From positions 16,512,001 to 16,576,000 of the forward strand of contig AP031357.1 in NCBI GenBank assembly GCA_037833965.1: a stretch of DNA of 64,000 bases, given 5' to 3'. Below the pieces are notes generated by a model, which was not told the DNA's origin, did not search any database, and saw only the letters and a program-made list of their open reading frames with translations. Made by a program: the position numbers and the translations under genes. The stretch is from Marchantia polymorpha subsp. ruderalis. Taxonomy: Eukaryota; Streptophyta; Marchantiopsida; Marchantiales; Marchantiaceae. Shown here piece after piece: positions 1-9,672 of the stretch (position 1 is its first letter; every line of letters begins with the position of its first letter).

Positions 1-379
1 CCGATTGTTATGAAGGTTTTCCCTTTCCGCGCTAGCGGCGCTTCGCCGAAGGCGCACTCATGGTCGGATGCCTTTAGAGGTCCGGGCCCTTCTCCTGACG
101 TCTTTAGCAAAACCTCCTCCTGAGGTGTCTGCGCCGGAAGCGTAGCTTCCTTATACGCTAGAGGCGCGTGAGTAGAGACACCTCAAAAAGGAGCTTTTGC
201 CGAAGGCGCCGAAGACGTTGGCGTTGGTACATCCGACTACGTGATTCTTTGTGCCCTCGTGACGATCTCATCAATCCACTCTATTTAGCGTACCCTTCTC
301 TAGCTACAAACACTGCTTTGGTACTAGTTTTCTAAAATTGTTTAAATTCTGCAAAAAAAACAAAAAGTGTGTTACCACA
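1..379 (-). repeat. 3' LTR of element B (partial, cut by window edge)
   Basis: These bases match 18528-18906 without any difference that I can see. In minus orientation the piece begins TGTGGTAACACACTTTTTG at base 379, directly after the polypurine tract, and runs off the left edge of the window. Only the first 379 bases of U3 are present, so the LTR protein frame of this copy is not visible. Confidence 0.9.
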
Positions 380-394
380 TGCCCCCCTCCTCAA
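380..394 (-). other. Polypurine tract of element B
   Basis: On the minus strand the sequence TTGAGGAGGGGGGCA lies between the integrase stop and the first base of the 3' LTR. This is the expected place and composition of the plus-strand primer of an LTR retrotransposon, and it fixes the LTR boundary at 379. Confidence 0.85.
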
Positions 395-416
395 TTGTGA
401 GCGCCCACGCGAACAT

Positions 417-1802
417 TTACACGTGGTATTTCTTCAGACGCCATCCGTTCACGCGGGTGCCTAACCATTCTCCCGTCAGTTCTGCGAGTTGGATGGATCC
501 ATTTGGGTAAACTTCTATCACCTTGTAAGGTCCCATCCACCTCAAGTGGAGCTTGCCTGGAAATCTAGCATGTCTGCTATCGTATAGCAGAGCCAAGTCG
601 CCCTTCTCCAGCAGTACTGGTTTGAGCCTTCGATCGTACTTCTCCTTCCGCCTGAGTTGTAATTGCTTTGTCCGATCTTCGGCCTCTTGACGTCTTTCCT
701 CCAGTGCCATTACCTCTTGCAGTCGATATGCCTGACTTTCTTCCGCGTCCAGCCTTCTCTGATCTAAGGTCCTCTTGGTAGGTATCTCGAATTCGATGGG
801 TAAGATCGGATGCTGCCCATAAACTAGGAAGTAAGGTGTTTGCCTGGTGGTGACTTTTTCTGCCGTTCTATATGCCCATAAGGCGGCCGGTAGCTTGGTG
901 TCCCAGTCATGAGCATGGTTTACAGTCACTTTGAGGAGTATCTTACAGAGTAATCCATTGGACTTCTCTGTCAGACCATTTGCCTTGGGGTTGTATGGAG
1001 TAGTCTTCCGATGCTTAATCTGGAAGTGCCGCGTCAAACTTTCTATCACCTGATTCAGAAAGTGCGTTCCTCTGTCACTGACTATTTCTAGGGGGCACCC
1101 GTAGCGTGTGATGATGGATTCGAATAGGAACCGTGCTACTGCGGCTGCGTCGTCGTGCCTTGTGGCTTCTGCCTCCACCATCTTGGTCGCATAGTCTGTT
1201 GCTACCAATATGTAGCGCCTGCGCGTGCCTTTAGTGACAGGTTGTATTGGTCCCACGAAGTCGATCCCCCATTTTTCAAATGGTGCCAATGGCATGATTG
1301 GTGTAAGAGGCCATCTCGTGGTCGGAGTCGGCCTTCCCGTCCTCTGGCAGCTGTCGCATTTGCGAACGTAGTCGTGTACATCTTTGAACATCGTCGGCCA
1401 CCAGTATCCTGCATTCACAATTTTGGTCACTGTATTTCTGGTGGCGTAGTGACCACCAGCGTCTTCTGTGTGCATGGCTTTGACAACTCGTGGTACTTCA
1501 GACTCCTCTAGACATCTGCACAACCTCTCGTCTGCCATTTTCTTGAACAAGACCCCTTGTTGGAGCTGGTAAGGTCCCGCTTTATGGACGAAGACTGTGC
1601 GCTGCTCTGCATCCAATCCTTCCGGACATTGGAGTGTGAGCAGGAACCTGTATAAGTCCGCGTACCTGGACTCATGGCTGGCGGACAACTGAAAAAGTTG
1701 TTCGTCGGGAAAATCATCCACTACTTCCTCTTCTATGGGTTCGGTCCATAGTCGGGAGAGGTAGTCCGCGTTCTCATGGTGAACGCCTTTCCGTGTCTGT
1801 AC
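417..1802 (-). CDS. Element B pol, C-terminal part: end of RNase H and integrase
   Basis: The frame (a Met at 1721, but open up to the junction with element A) carries the end of an RNase H region with the usual HENADYLSRL motif. It is followed by the integrase zinc-binding HHCC domain (GHYATRN ... CDSCQ), the DDE core (GIDFVGP, SDRGTHF, and the Glu in NGLTEKSN) and a C-terminal GPY-type module (RWMGPYKVIEVYPNGS). No chromodomain follows. The protein would insert element cDNA into chromosomal DNA. It is separated from the RT part by element A, which lies between the two with a GTAC repeat on each side. Confidence 0.85.
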   Translation of the reverse strand, partial: VQTRKGVHHENADYLSRLWTEPIEEEVVDDFPDEQLFQLSASHESRYADLYRFLLTLQCPEGLDAEQRTVFVHKAGPYQLQQGVLFKKMADERLCRCLEESEVPRVVKAMHTEDAGGHYATRNTVTKIVNAGYWWPTMFKDVHDYVRKCDSCQRTGRPTPTTRWPLTPIMPLAPFEKWGIDFVGPIQPVTKGTRRRYILVATDYATKMVEAEATRHDDAAAVARFLFESIITRYGCPLEIVSDRGTHFLNQVIESLTRHFQIKHRKTTPYNPKANGLTEKSNGLLCKILLKVTVNHAHDWDTKLPAALWAYRTAEKVTTRQTPYFLVYGQHPILPIEFEIPTKRTLDQRRLDAEESQAYRLQEVMALEERRQEAEDRTKQLQLRRKEKYDRRLKPVLLEKGDLALLYDSRHARFPGKLHLRWMGPYKVIEVYPNGSIQLAELTGEWLGTRVNGWRLKKYHV

Positions 1803-2659
1803 TGTAAGACCGGGTGTTGCACATATGTACTAAGTCTTAGAAGTGGTCAAGGGAATAAGGATGATTAGCCAAGGCATAGCTAAGACTAGCTAGTTATGAC
1901 TAAACTAGTTAGTTATAACTAAGTTATCTAGTCATGACTAAGTTTAGCTACAATGTCTATAGTTGGCGGAATAATTAGCGGAGTTCTAGAAGAATGGAGT
2001 GAGCACTTCTATTTTGTCCTTTACAAGGAGTGAGCACTTCTATTTTGTCTTATACAAAAGTTCTAGATTCCAAGGGATTAGATATTTGACTAGAAGCTTG
2101 GATTTGATTGGTTTGACTAAATGTATGAAAGATGATTGGCTAGACTAAGTCTAATGTTGACTTAGTGGCTAGGAAGCTTGTAGAAGTTTAAAAGCTTCAA
2201 ATGGCATGTCGCCACCTCAACCTTGGATTCCAGAAGCTTCTAGAAGGTTTAGGTAGGCCAATGGCATGTTGCCACGTAGAGAAGGTTAGTCAAACTTACC
2301 TAGGTAAAAGTAAGTTAGGAGAAATTACCACATGTTACTATGGTAACTTCTCAAGTAGTATAAATAGAGAGGTAGAGTAGCACCTCTCAAGCAAGTTTGG
2401 AGAGTCATGTGTGAGGACTTGTTTCAGTAATGAAGGAGTGAAGTTTTTGAGTATCTTGGAGTATCGACGTGTGTTTGCATTTATGTGAAGAGGGTGATGT
2501 GAGGAGAGTTGTGTGTGAGTTGGAGTGATACATGAGAGTTTGTAAGAGAAGGTGTTTGGGACATGAGTGAGAGTATGAATCTTAGTCTTCTAGAACCATG
2601 ATGCGCTACCACAAAGCCATCAGAGGTAAACCTGAGTGAGAGTCAGCCCGGAGGTTGCA
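1803..2659 (+). repeat. 5' LTR of element A
   Basis: It begins TGTAAGACCGGGTG and ends GAGGTTGCA. A TATA box TATAAATAG lies at 2359-2367, so U3 is about 560-590 bp. The segment 2008-2055 contains a short tandem repeat of a 28-bp motif (GAGTGAGCACTTCTATTTTG twice). Reads the same as 8816-9672. Confidence 0.93.
2359..2367 (+). promoter_or_regulatory. TATA box in 5' LTR of element A
   Basis: TATAAATAG in an AT-balanced setting, about 300 bp before the end of the LTR. The same motif is at 9372-9380 in the 3' LTR. Its position fits the core promoter for the element's genomic RNA. Confidence 0.6.
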
Positions 2660-2663
2660 TTTT

Positions 2664-2680
2664 TGGTTCCGTTGCCGGGA
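2664..2680 (+). other. Primer binding site of element A
   Basis: TGGTTCCGTTGCCGGGA starts five bases after the LTR. It resembles the plant tRNA-Asp site (TGGCGCCGTTGCCGGGGA) but differs in the two bases after TGG and is one G shorter in the G run. The damaged relative E shows the same TGGTT start, so the difference is a family trait and another tRNA may be used. Confidence 0.65.
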
Positions 2681-3338
2681 CCTCAATCTAGAAGGCGGAA
2701 TGTTTAGGATTCGATTTCTAGCTCGAGAGAAAGTATCCATGAGGGATCACTTGGTGTTAACATTGGGGAATGAAAGAGCGGAGAGTGTGCTTGAGAGCGA
2801 AATTCCATTTGTTTATCCCATAGTCTCATATGATAGCCTAGAAGTGATTTTGTATGTTTTGTTCACGTAAACATGTCTTTTTGAGAGAAAAGTGATCTTA
2901 GACACCGAAAAGTATTTTTGAAGGTATTCTTCAAAGTTTTTATTGATTTTAGAGTGAAAGATAGAAAAAAAATTTACGTTTTTGTTTCAGGTCCAGATCA
3001 TGTGTTAACAGAAAGATATGAGAGTTAGAAGTTGAGTGGGTTTTCACGGGTATCAAAAGTCTGCTCTCTGGAAAGTTTGTACAGAGTTGATTACTTTTTC
3101 TGTATTTCAATTTAGGCTTTGAAACTTCGTACGAGTGTGTATTAGAAGATAAGCTACGTTTGAGTCAAAATTTCACTGAGAGATCACGTCTAGAGACAAA
3201 GTTATTATGATTTGAAGTTGAGGGGGTACAAAAGCAAGATAACAAAGCAAAAGTTTTTGATTTCTTTATTCACAGTTTTCGTCAAGTAGATAGCGTTTCT
3301 GGGAGAGGTCTTTTGAGTGGTTTCTACCTTATGGGAAA

Positions 3339-3782
3339 ATGAGTGAACAAGAAGGTTGGAAGGTTAGGTTATCCAAAGTACCTCAAGGCTTGGATGTTAT
3401 AGTGTCTTTAGACTCCAATACAAGAGAATTCAAGGTAGAGTTTGAAGAAAGAGTAGTGAGTCAATCTCCAAGAGTCAAACGTGAAACTTGTTTTTATTGT
3501 GGAGAGGAGGGCCATAAGGTTGTCAATTGTTCCCTACGGAACAAAGATAGAAGATTGAGGAGCAAGAGGAACTTGGGAGATTTGAAACTTCACTTGGGAC
3601 CATCATCGCCACATGAATCCCAAAGCGCGACCTTCTGTGACAATTGCGGAGTGATTGGGCTACCAACGGGACACGAATGCAGCGGAGTGAAGGCACTTCT
3701 GGAATCACTTGTGGAAGGGTTTGACGGCAAGCTAAGTGCTGAAACAGAGAAAGTGACCTCAGCGGGTTCAAGCTCCAACTGA
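3339..3782 (+). CDS. Small zinc-knuckle protein upstream of gag in element A
   Basis: A 147-codon frame between the 680-base leader and gag. It contains one canonical CX2CX4HX4C knuckle near residue 50 (CFYCGEEGHKVVNC) and a second cysteine/histidine cluster near residue 100 (CDNCGVIGLPTGHEC). The stretch between them is rich in Arg and Lys. This suggests a nucleic-acid-binding accessory protein; I know no named counterpart. The same protein is recognisable in relative E (minus strand, 32255-32455 and from 42565), so it belongs to the family and is not chance. Gag itself carries a separate knuckle, so this is not simply the Gag tail. A role in RNA packaging or regulation is inference only. 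Confidence 0.65.
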   Translation: MSEQEGWKVRLSKVPQGLDVIVSLDSNTREFKVEFEERVVSQSPRVKRETCFYCGEEGHKVVNCSLRNKDRRLRSKRNLGDLKLHLGPSSPHESQSATFCDNCGVIGLPTGHECSGVKALLESLVEGFDGKLSAETEKVTSAGSSSN

Positions 3783-3969
3783 AGATGGAGATCATCATTC
3801 GAATGATGGAGAAGATGATGATGAGGGTAAGACTCATCGTATGCCTAGGAGAGGAGAGAGCTTTGGCTATCTTGGAACAACCAATTCCTTTTGTGTTTCC
3901 TTTGATGAATTACTCAAGGATGGAGTTAGTGTTGTTTATATTGTATTAGGAAGCCCCATATAAATTTCC

Positions 3970-3973
<4 letters not shown>

Positions 3974-4015
<42 letters not shown>
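3974..4015 (+). repeat. Internal poly(A) tract of 42 A before gag of element A
   Basis: An uninterrupted run of about 42 A lies five bases before the gag start at 4020. In relative E the equivalent place (about 32045-32065, minus strand) has only a short interrupted A run. It is not the end of a transcript or of a LINE/SINE: it sits inside the internal region of an otherwise complete LTR element. Confidence 0.9.
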
Positions 4016-4017
<2 letters not shown>

Positions 4018-4019
4018 AG

Positions 4020-7000
4020 TTGGAAATGGGGAAGCTTCCGGTATTTTATGGGAGGGAGAATGAGGATGTAGAAGCTTTTGTTAGGGACTTCAAGAGGGCT
4101 TGCATAGGAAACAATGAGAGGAAGAAGGACGAGTGGGCTATGCTTTTGCCGGATTTCTTGGAGGATTCTGCTCTCAAGTGGTACAAGGAGTACAAGAGGG
4201 AGCATTCGGAGGACGACACGTGGGAGACATTAACGGAGAACCTGATCGAAAACTTTCTTCCCAGTGAAAGTTATGAAAAGTTGATGTGTGAGGTCACCTT
4301 CTTGAAACAAGGAGAGAACGAGAAGGTGAGGACCTATGTGGAGAGAACCGAGAAGTTGGAATCTAGATTCCACGTGGTGTTGAGGAAGGGCGGAGACGAA
4401 GTGGATGCTACAATGGTGGGGATAAGGGCGATGCTCATGAAGAACTTCGTTGGAGGTTTGAGACCTGAGATTCGAAGTAAGGTGAGATACGAGAAGCCCT
4501 CTTCTAAGGCTGAAGCCATTCGAATTGCTATTAGAATGGAGGAGAGCTTAGAAGATGATGATTCTAGCTTGGTGGCTAGAGAAGTAGCTCCACCAGTTGT
4601 AGGAAGGTCCATTGTTTCAAACCCTTCTACTTCATCCACGATAGCGAATCCTAGTGTGGATTTTCAAAATGAATTGAAATCTATCACGGAGACTCTAGCA
4701 GATCTCAAGATCAATGTAGTACAGTTGTGGGAGAAGAGGAATCAGAACGTAGGAGGAGGCTCTAGGGGGTATGGAAATTATCCTCCAAGAGGAAATCCAC
4801 CTTCAGGAAACTTTGCGGTTTCTTGCTTTTCTTGTGGAGGTCCTCATTTTCAGAGGAATTGTCCTAACCCTCGACAACATGATGGAGTTCGGCACAACAA
4901 CAATGCACCGGCCACGCAACAAGCCAAGGATAAGGGAGTAGCATCCATTGATGTATTTCCTCATCAATGCACTTTTGAGAAAGGGGAGAGCTCAAAATCG
5001 AAAGTGGATATCCTTGCTCATGAGAAGAAGCGTGCCCGATTTGCGGACGAGTCGATTTTCATGGAGGACACGCCAAGTCGAAGTACACGGTCAAGTGGAG
5101 TGAGTCAACCAAGAGTACCAAGGAAGAAGTTGGGCATGGATGACTTTTCCATTTCATCTTCTCAAGCTAAGTATGACGTGGTGGAGGATGTAGGAAATCA
5201 GAAGGCCAATATAACAGTTGGTCAGCTGATTGCCTTGAATCCAGCCATTCGGAAGGAGTTAAGAGGAGGTCTTATCTCCACAAGGACCAAGAAGCGGAAA
5301 TCTAAGGGGAAGGCTCACATGACCAATGTGGGAGTTGGGGTGGTGGATGCGGCTGCTTCGGAGGTATGTACACATGCTTCAAAGATCGAAGTGAGGATCA
5401 ATGGACATGATGTATCAGATGTGTTGGTTGATGGTGGATCGGCTGTGAATGCCATGTCTGAGAGGTTGATGCAGAAGTTGGGTATGCAACCTTCTAGACC
5501 TTCTAGCATAATTGTTGGTATGGCCAACAAACAGAAGGTAAGACCACTGGGGGTGGTAGACAAAGTTGTGGTTAGTGTGAGGGGAGTGCAAACTTTGCTT
5601 TCCTTCCAAATTCTCAAGGAAGCTAGCTACGACTTGCTGTTGGGACGTCCTTGGTTGAGGGCGGTAAGGACTACGGACCGATGGCACAAGGGCTATTTGA
5701 GGATAGGCCCAAAGAACCATCGAGTTAAGGTTCCTTTGACGAGAGGAGGGGAATCCACCACTGACTCAGATAGACCAACTGACGAGTATTGGGAATCTGA
5801 GAGTGAAGAGAGTGGTAGCTTTTCAGAAGTTGACACAGACATCTCAACTTCTGATCAAGAAACATCATCGGAGTACTCTTCTGATGATAATGTTCAAGTA
5901 CAAGTCATTGCTGCCATGGAGTTGTTGCCTAGGCCTGGAGTGAAGAAAGATCCTGACAAAGTGGAGATGAGCGAAGAGGAGGTGTGTCGACGACTGTCCA
6001 CTCTCAGGTTTGGTCCCAAGGTTACCAAGGAGGAAAAGGCAAAGTTTCTGGATATATTTCGCAAATATATTCATGTTTTTGCCTTTAGTTACAAGGATCT
6101 TAAGCATGTGACGTTGGAGACTCATCGCATCGAGTTGGAGGAGAAAGCTCGTCCTATTCGGCAAAAGCAACGCCGAATAAATCCACCTACGGCTCTTGTG
6201 GTGAAGGAGGAGATCGACAAGCTCAAGGAGGCTGGCTTCATCTACGAGGTAGAAAATTCTGAATGGGTGTCTCCAATTGTGATAGTGAAGAAGAAGAATG
6301 GTAAGCTACGAGTGTGCGTAGATTACAAAAAGTTGAATGCTGTCACAAAGAAAGACTACTATCCCTTGCCTTTCATAGATGAGATTCTAGAGGAGGTTGC
6401 TGGTCATGAGTGGTATAGTTTTGGAGATGGTTATAGTGGCTATAACCAAATCCAAATTGCCTTAGAAGACCAACTCAAAACAACTTTTACCACTCCATGG
6501 GGAACCTTCGCTTTTAGAGTGATGCCGTTTGGTCTATGTAATGCTCCTGCCACTTTTCAAAGGTTCATGAATAGAGTGTTTGAACCTTTCATTGGAAAGT
6601 TTGTAAGGGATTTCATAGATGATTTTTGTGTTTACGGGAGGAAAGCGGATCATTTTGATCATTTGATCAAAATACTTCAACGGCTGGAGGAAGCTAAGGC
6701 TTCACTCAATCCAGAAAAATGCATTTTTGGATGTGAGGAAGGCCTATTGTTGGGGCATATCATCTCCAAGAATGGTATAGCGGTGGACCCAGAGAAGGTG
6801 ACACGGATCATGGAGTTACCTTTTCCGGCGACTTTAACCAAGTTGAGGCAATTCCTTGGTATGGTGGGGTACTATCGACGGTTCATCTTGTCCTTCTCCA
6901 ACAAAGCTCATGCCTTGACGAATTACATGAAGAAGGGAGTGGAGTACGAACTCATTTTCAAGGATGAAGCTGCAAAGAAGGCGTTCGAAGTTCTCAAGAA

Positions 7001-8792
7001 GGCGTTGGTGACGGCTCCAATTTTGGCGAAACCGGATTGGGGTAAACCTTTCATTCTCTACACAGATGCATCAAATATTGCTGTAGGATGCACCTTGAGT
7101 CAATTAGATGATGAAAAGCATGATCATCCAATTGCCTATGCTAGTAGACAAATGGTTCAAGCGGAGAAGAATTACTCAGTGACAGAGAGAGAGGCCTTAG
7201 CTGTAATCTTCTCACTTAAGAAGTTTCGACATTATTTGTTGGGTGGGAGATTCACTATAGTGACTGATCATAAGGCTTTGAAATACATTTTCAACAAGCC
7301 TAATGCTGAAGGGAGGATAGCTAGATGGAAGCTACTACTAGCAGAGTTTGATTATACCATTGAGGATAGACCTGGAAAGAAGCATGCTAATGCGGATTTG
7401 ATGTCGAGAGCATATGATGATGGAGGAGATCAGTCAGTAGATGACACCTTTCCGGATGAGGACTTGCTAGTCATGGACACGGTGACAACAGTACCGGAGG
7501 AGTACAAGGAAATTTGGGATTTCATCTCTAGAGGAGAGTTTCCTCAAGGAATGCATCAAAGGGAGAAAAATGCATTAGTGAAGAGATGTCAACCTTATAT
7601 GATCATGGAGAAGGTACTTTTTCATCAAGGAGCTGACGGACTTCTACGAAGGGCGGTTGGGAGAGGAGAGGCACTACAACTCATGAAGGAGTTTCATGAT
7701 GGTGCAGTATGTGGAGGACATTTTGCGGGGAAGGTAACTGCCTTCAAAATTCTTGATGCTGGTTATCATTGGAAGGGTATTTTTAAGGATTGTGTGGAAT
7801 ATTGCAAAAGTTGTGATGTGTGTCAAGCTTTTGCTAAAAAGTCCATGAAAACCCCTCCTATGATTTCTGTACCAGTGTTAGGTCCTTTTGAAAAGTGGGG
7901 AATAGATTTTGTAGGTCCTTTGAATCTTACTCCTCGAGGGAATAAGTTCATTGTGATAGCTACAGATTATCTTACGAAGTGGGTAGAGGCAAGACCACTT
8001 AAATCTACTAATGAGAAGGAGGTTGGTAGATTTTTATATGAGAGAATCATTACTCGATTTGGTTGTCCATTGGAGTTAGTATCAGATAGAGGAGGAGAAT
8101 TTGTGGGAAGTATGATTCAAGCCATGTTGGAGCACTTTTCCATCAAGGCTCGAGTGACCACTTCCTACAAACCTAACGCTAATGGGTTGGCGGAGCGGAC
8201 CAACTACACTTTGTGTATGATGTTGGCCAAGGATGCAGACATGGACGGGAGTAAACACAATTGGGACAAGAGGCTCCATGCTATCTTATGGGAGTATCGC
8301 ACAACATGGAAGACATCTACTGGATACTCACCTTTTCGGATGGTGTATGGAGTTGAGTCAAAACTTCCCATACAGTTTGACTTGACAACATTCACAACAA
8401 TCCAGCAAAGGTTGAAGAAATCAAATGGAGCAGAAGCCATCAAGTCTCGCCAACAACAATTGATGGAGTTGGAGGAAGCTCGAGCACTAGCCATGGTACG
8501 AGTGGAGCGGGCTCAACACTTGCAGAAGAAGTATCACGACAAACGAAGTGGAAACCAGAACTTGAAGCCGTTCAAGGAAGGTGATTGGGTGATGCTCTTT
8601 GATGCAATTAGATACAAGAGAGCTAGGAAAAAGTTTCTTCCTAAGTATTTTGGACCTTTCATAGTTGAGAAGGTGTGGGGAAATTTCACTTATGACATCA
8701 AGGAGTTAGGAGGACGTCACTTCGATCGAGTCAACCACGACAAGTTGAAGTTATTCCATCGAAGATCAGATTCTTTCACTCCGAGGGCGTAG
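4020..8792 (+). CDS. Element A gag-pol polyprotein (1590 codons)
   Basis: One open frame encodes the whole polyprotein. Domains in order: capsid-like Gag (about residues 1-190), CX2CX3HX4C knuckle CFSCGGPHFQRNC (about 271), protease with LVDGGSAVNAM (about 469; DGGS in place of the commoner DTG/DSG, a variant known in plant Ty3/gypsy), reverse transcriptase (about 700-900, with MPFGLCNAPATFQRF and FIDDF), RNase H (about 1010-1140, starting YTDASNIAVG, ending HANADLMSR), and integrase with the HHCC finger (about 1226-1275), DDE residues (GIDFVGP, SDRGGEF, NGLAERTN) and a C-terminal GPF module. No chromodomain. It would form particles, copy RNA to DNA and integrate it. It looks whole. Confidence 0.93.
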   Translation: MEMGKLPVFYGRENEDVEAFVRDFKRACIGNNERKKDEWAMLLPDFLEDSALKWYKEYKREHSEDDTWETLTENLIENFLPSESYEKLMCEVTFLKQGENEKVRTYVERTEKLESRFHVVLRKGGDEVDATMVGIRAMLMKNFVGGLRPEIRSKVRYEKPSSKAEAIRIAIRMEESLEDDDSSLVAREVAPPVVGRSIVSNPSTSSTIANPSVDFQNELKSITETLADLKINVVQLWEKRNQNVGGGSRGYGNYPPRGNPPSGNFAVSCFSCGGPHFQRNCPNPRQHDGVRHNNNAPATQQAKDKGVASIDVFPHQCTFEKGESSKSKVDILAHEKKRARFADESIFMEDTPSRSTRSSGVSQPRVPRKKLGMDDFSISSSQAKYDVVEDVGNQKANITVGQLIALNPAIRKELRGGLISTRTKKRKSKGKAHMTNVGVGVVDAAASEVCTHASKIEVRINGHDVSDVLVDGGSAVNAMSERLMQKLGMQPSRPSSIIVGMANKQKVRPLGVVDKVVVSVRGVQTLLSFQILKEASYDLLLGRPWLRAVRTTDRWHKGYLRIGPKNHRVKVPLTRGGESTTDSDRPTDEYWESESEESGSFSEVDTDISTSDQETSSEYSSDDNVQVQVIAAMELLPRPGVKKDPDKVEMSEEEVCRRLSTLRFGPKVTKEEKAKFLDIFRKYIHVFAFSYKDLKHVTLETHRIELEEKARPIRQKQRRINPPTALVVKEEIDKLKEAGFIYEVENSEWVSPIVIVKKKNGKLRVCVDYKKLNAVTKKDYYPLPFIDEILEEVAGHEWYSFGDGYSGYNQIQIALEDQLKTTFTTPWGTFAFRVMPFGLCNAPATFQRFMNRVFEPFIGKFVRDFIDDFCVYGRKADHFDHLIKILQRLEEAKASLNPEKCIFGCEEGLLLGHIISKNGIAVDPEKVTRIMELPFPATLTKLRQFLGMVGYYRRFILSFSNKAHALTNYMKKGVEYELIFKDEAAKKAFEVLKKALVTAPILAKPDWGKPFILYTDASNIAVGCTLSQLDDEKHDHPIAYASRQMVQAEKNYSVTEREALAVIFSLKKFRHYLLGGRFTIVTDHKALKYIFNKPNAEGRIARWKLLLAEFDYTIEDRPGKKHANADLMSRAYDDGGDQSVDDTFPDEDLLVMDTVTTVPEEYKEIWDFISRGEFPQGMHQREKNALVKRCQPYMIMEKVLFHQGADGLLRRAVGRGEALQLMKEFHDGAVCGGHFAGKVTAFKILDAGYHWKGIFKDCVEYCKSCDVCQAFAKKSMKTPPMISVPVLGPFEKWGIDFVGPLNLTPRGNKFIVIATDYLTKWVEARPLKSTNEKEVGRFLYERIITRFGCPLELVSDRGGEFVGSMIQAMLEHFSIKARVTTSYKPNANGLAERTNYTLCMMLAKDADMDGSKHNWDKRLHAILWEYRTTWKTSTGYSPFRMVYGVESKLPIQFDLTTFTTIQQRLKKSNGAEAIKSRQQQLMELEEARALAMVRVERAQHLQKKYHDKRSGNQNLKPFKEGDWVMLFDAIRYKRARKKFLPKYFGPFIVEKVWGNFTYDIKELGGRHFDRVNHDKLKLFHRRSDSFTPRA

Positions 8793-8800
8793 TGAAATCT

Positions 8801-8815
8801 TGGTCCGGGGGTAAA
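8801..8815 (+). other. Polypurine tract of element A
   Basis: TGGTCCGGGGGTAAA lies directly before the 3' LTR. It is short and not purely purine but has the G run and position expected of the plus-strand primer. Confidence 0.65.
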
Positions 8816-9672
8816 TGTAAGACCGGGTGTTGCACATATGTACTAAGTCTTAGAAGTGGTCAAGGGAATAAGGATGATTAGCCAAGGCATAGCTAAGACT
8901 AGCTAGTTATGACTAAACTAGTTAGTTATAACTAAGTTATCTAGTCATGACTAAGTTTAGCTACAATGTCTATAGTTGGCGGAATAATTAGCGGAGTTCT
9001 AGAAGAATGGAGTGAGCACTTCTATTTTGTCCTTTACAAGGAGTGAGCACTTCTATTTTGTCTTATACAAAAGTTCTAGATTCCAAGGGATTAGATATTT
9101 GACTAGAAGCTTGGATTTGATTGGTTTGACTAAATGTATGAAAGATGATTGGCTAGACTAAGTCTAATGTTGACTTAGTGGCTAGGAAGCTTGTAGAAGT
9201 TTAAAAGCTTCAAATGGCATGTCGCCACCTCAACCTTGGATTCCAGAAGCTTCTAGAAGGTTTAGGTAGGCCAATGGCATGTTGCCACGTAGAGAAGGTT
9301 AGTCAAACTTACCTAGGTAAAAGTAAGTTAGGAGAAATTACCACATGTTACTATGGTAACTTCTCAAGTAGTATAAATAGAGAGGTAGAGTAGCACCTCT
9401 CAAGCAAGTTTGGAGAGTCATGTGTGAGGACTTGTTTCAGTAATGAAGGAGTGAAGTTTTTGAGTATCTTGGAGTATCGACGTGTGTTTGCATTTATGTG
9501 AAGAGGGTGATGTGAGGAGAGTTGTGTGTGAGTTGGAGTGATACATGAGAGTTTGTAAGAGAAGGTGTTTGGGACATGAGTGAGAGTATGAATCTTAGTC
9601 TTCTAGAACCATGATGCGCTACCACAAAGCCATCAGAGGTAAACCTGAGTGAGAGTCAGCCCGGAGGTTGCA
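8816..9672 (+). repeat. 3' LTR of element A
   Basis: Same 857-bp sequence as 1803-2659, starting TGTAAGACCGGGTG and ending GAGGTTGCA, followed by the GTAC target repeat and the RT part of element B. Confidence 0.93.

Larger units (their letters stand above)
1803..9672 (+). mobile_element. Element A: intact young Ty3/gypsy retrotransposon nested in element B
   Basis: Two LTRs of 857 bp (1803-2659 and 8816-9672), identical as far as I can read, flank a primer site, a small zinc-knuckle frame, a poly(A) tract, a single 1590-codon gag-pol frame and a polypurine tract. The flanks carry a GTAC repeat (1799-1802 and 9673-9676), that is a 4-bp target duplication. Element A interrupts pol of element B between RNase H and integrase. 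Identical LTRs and an open gag-pol frame mean it looks whole and very recent. Older damaged relatives are present at about 30850-44251 (E) and 55045-55809 (J). Confidence 0.93.

Noticed and set aside
2655-2870. 71-codon frame at the start of the element A leader
   Set aside because: It begins inside the LTR and covers the primer site; no domain, and not kept in E.
3974-4015. Poly(A) tail of a processed pseudogene or SINE
   Set aside because: It is inside an intact LTR element whose sequence continues on both sides; no target duplication lies around the run.
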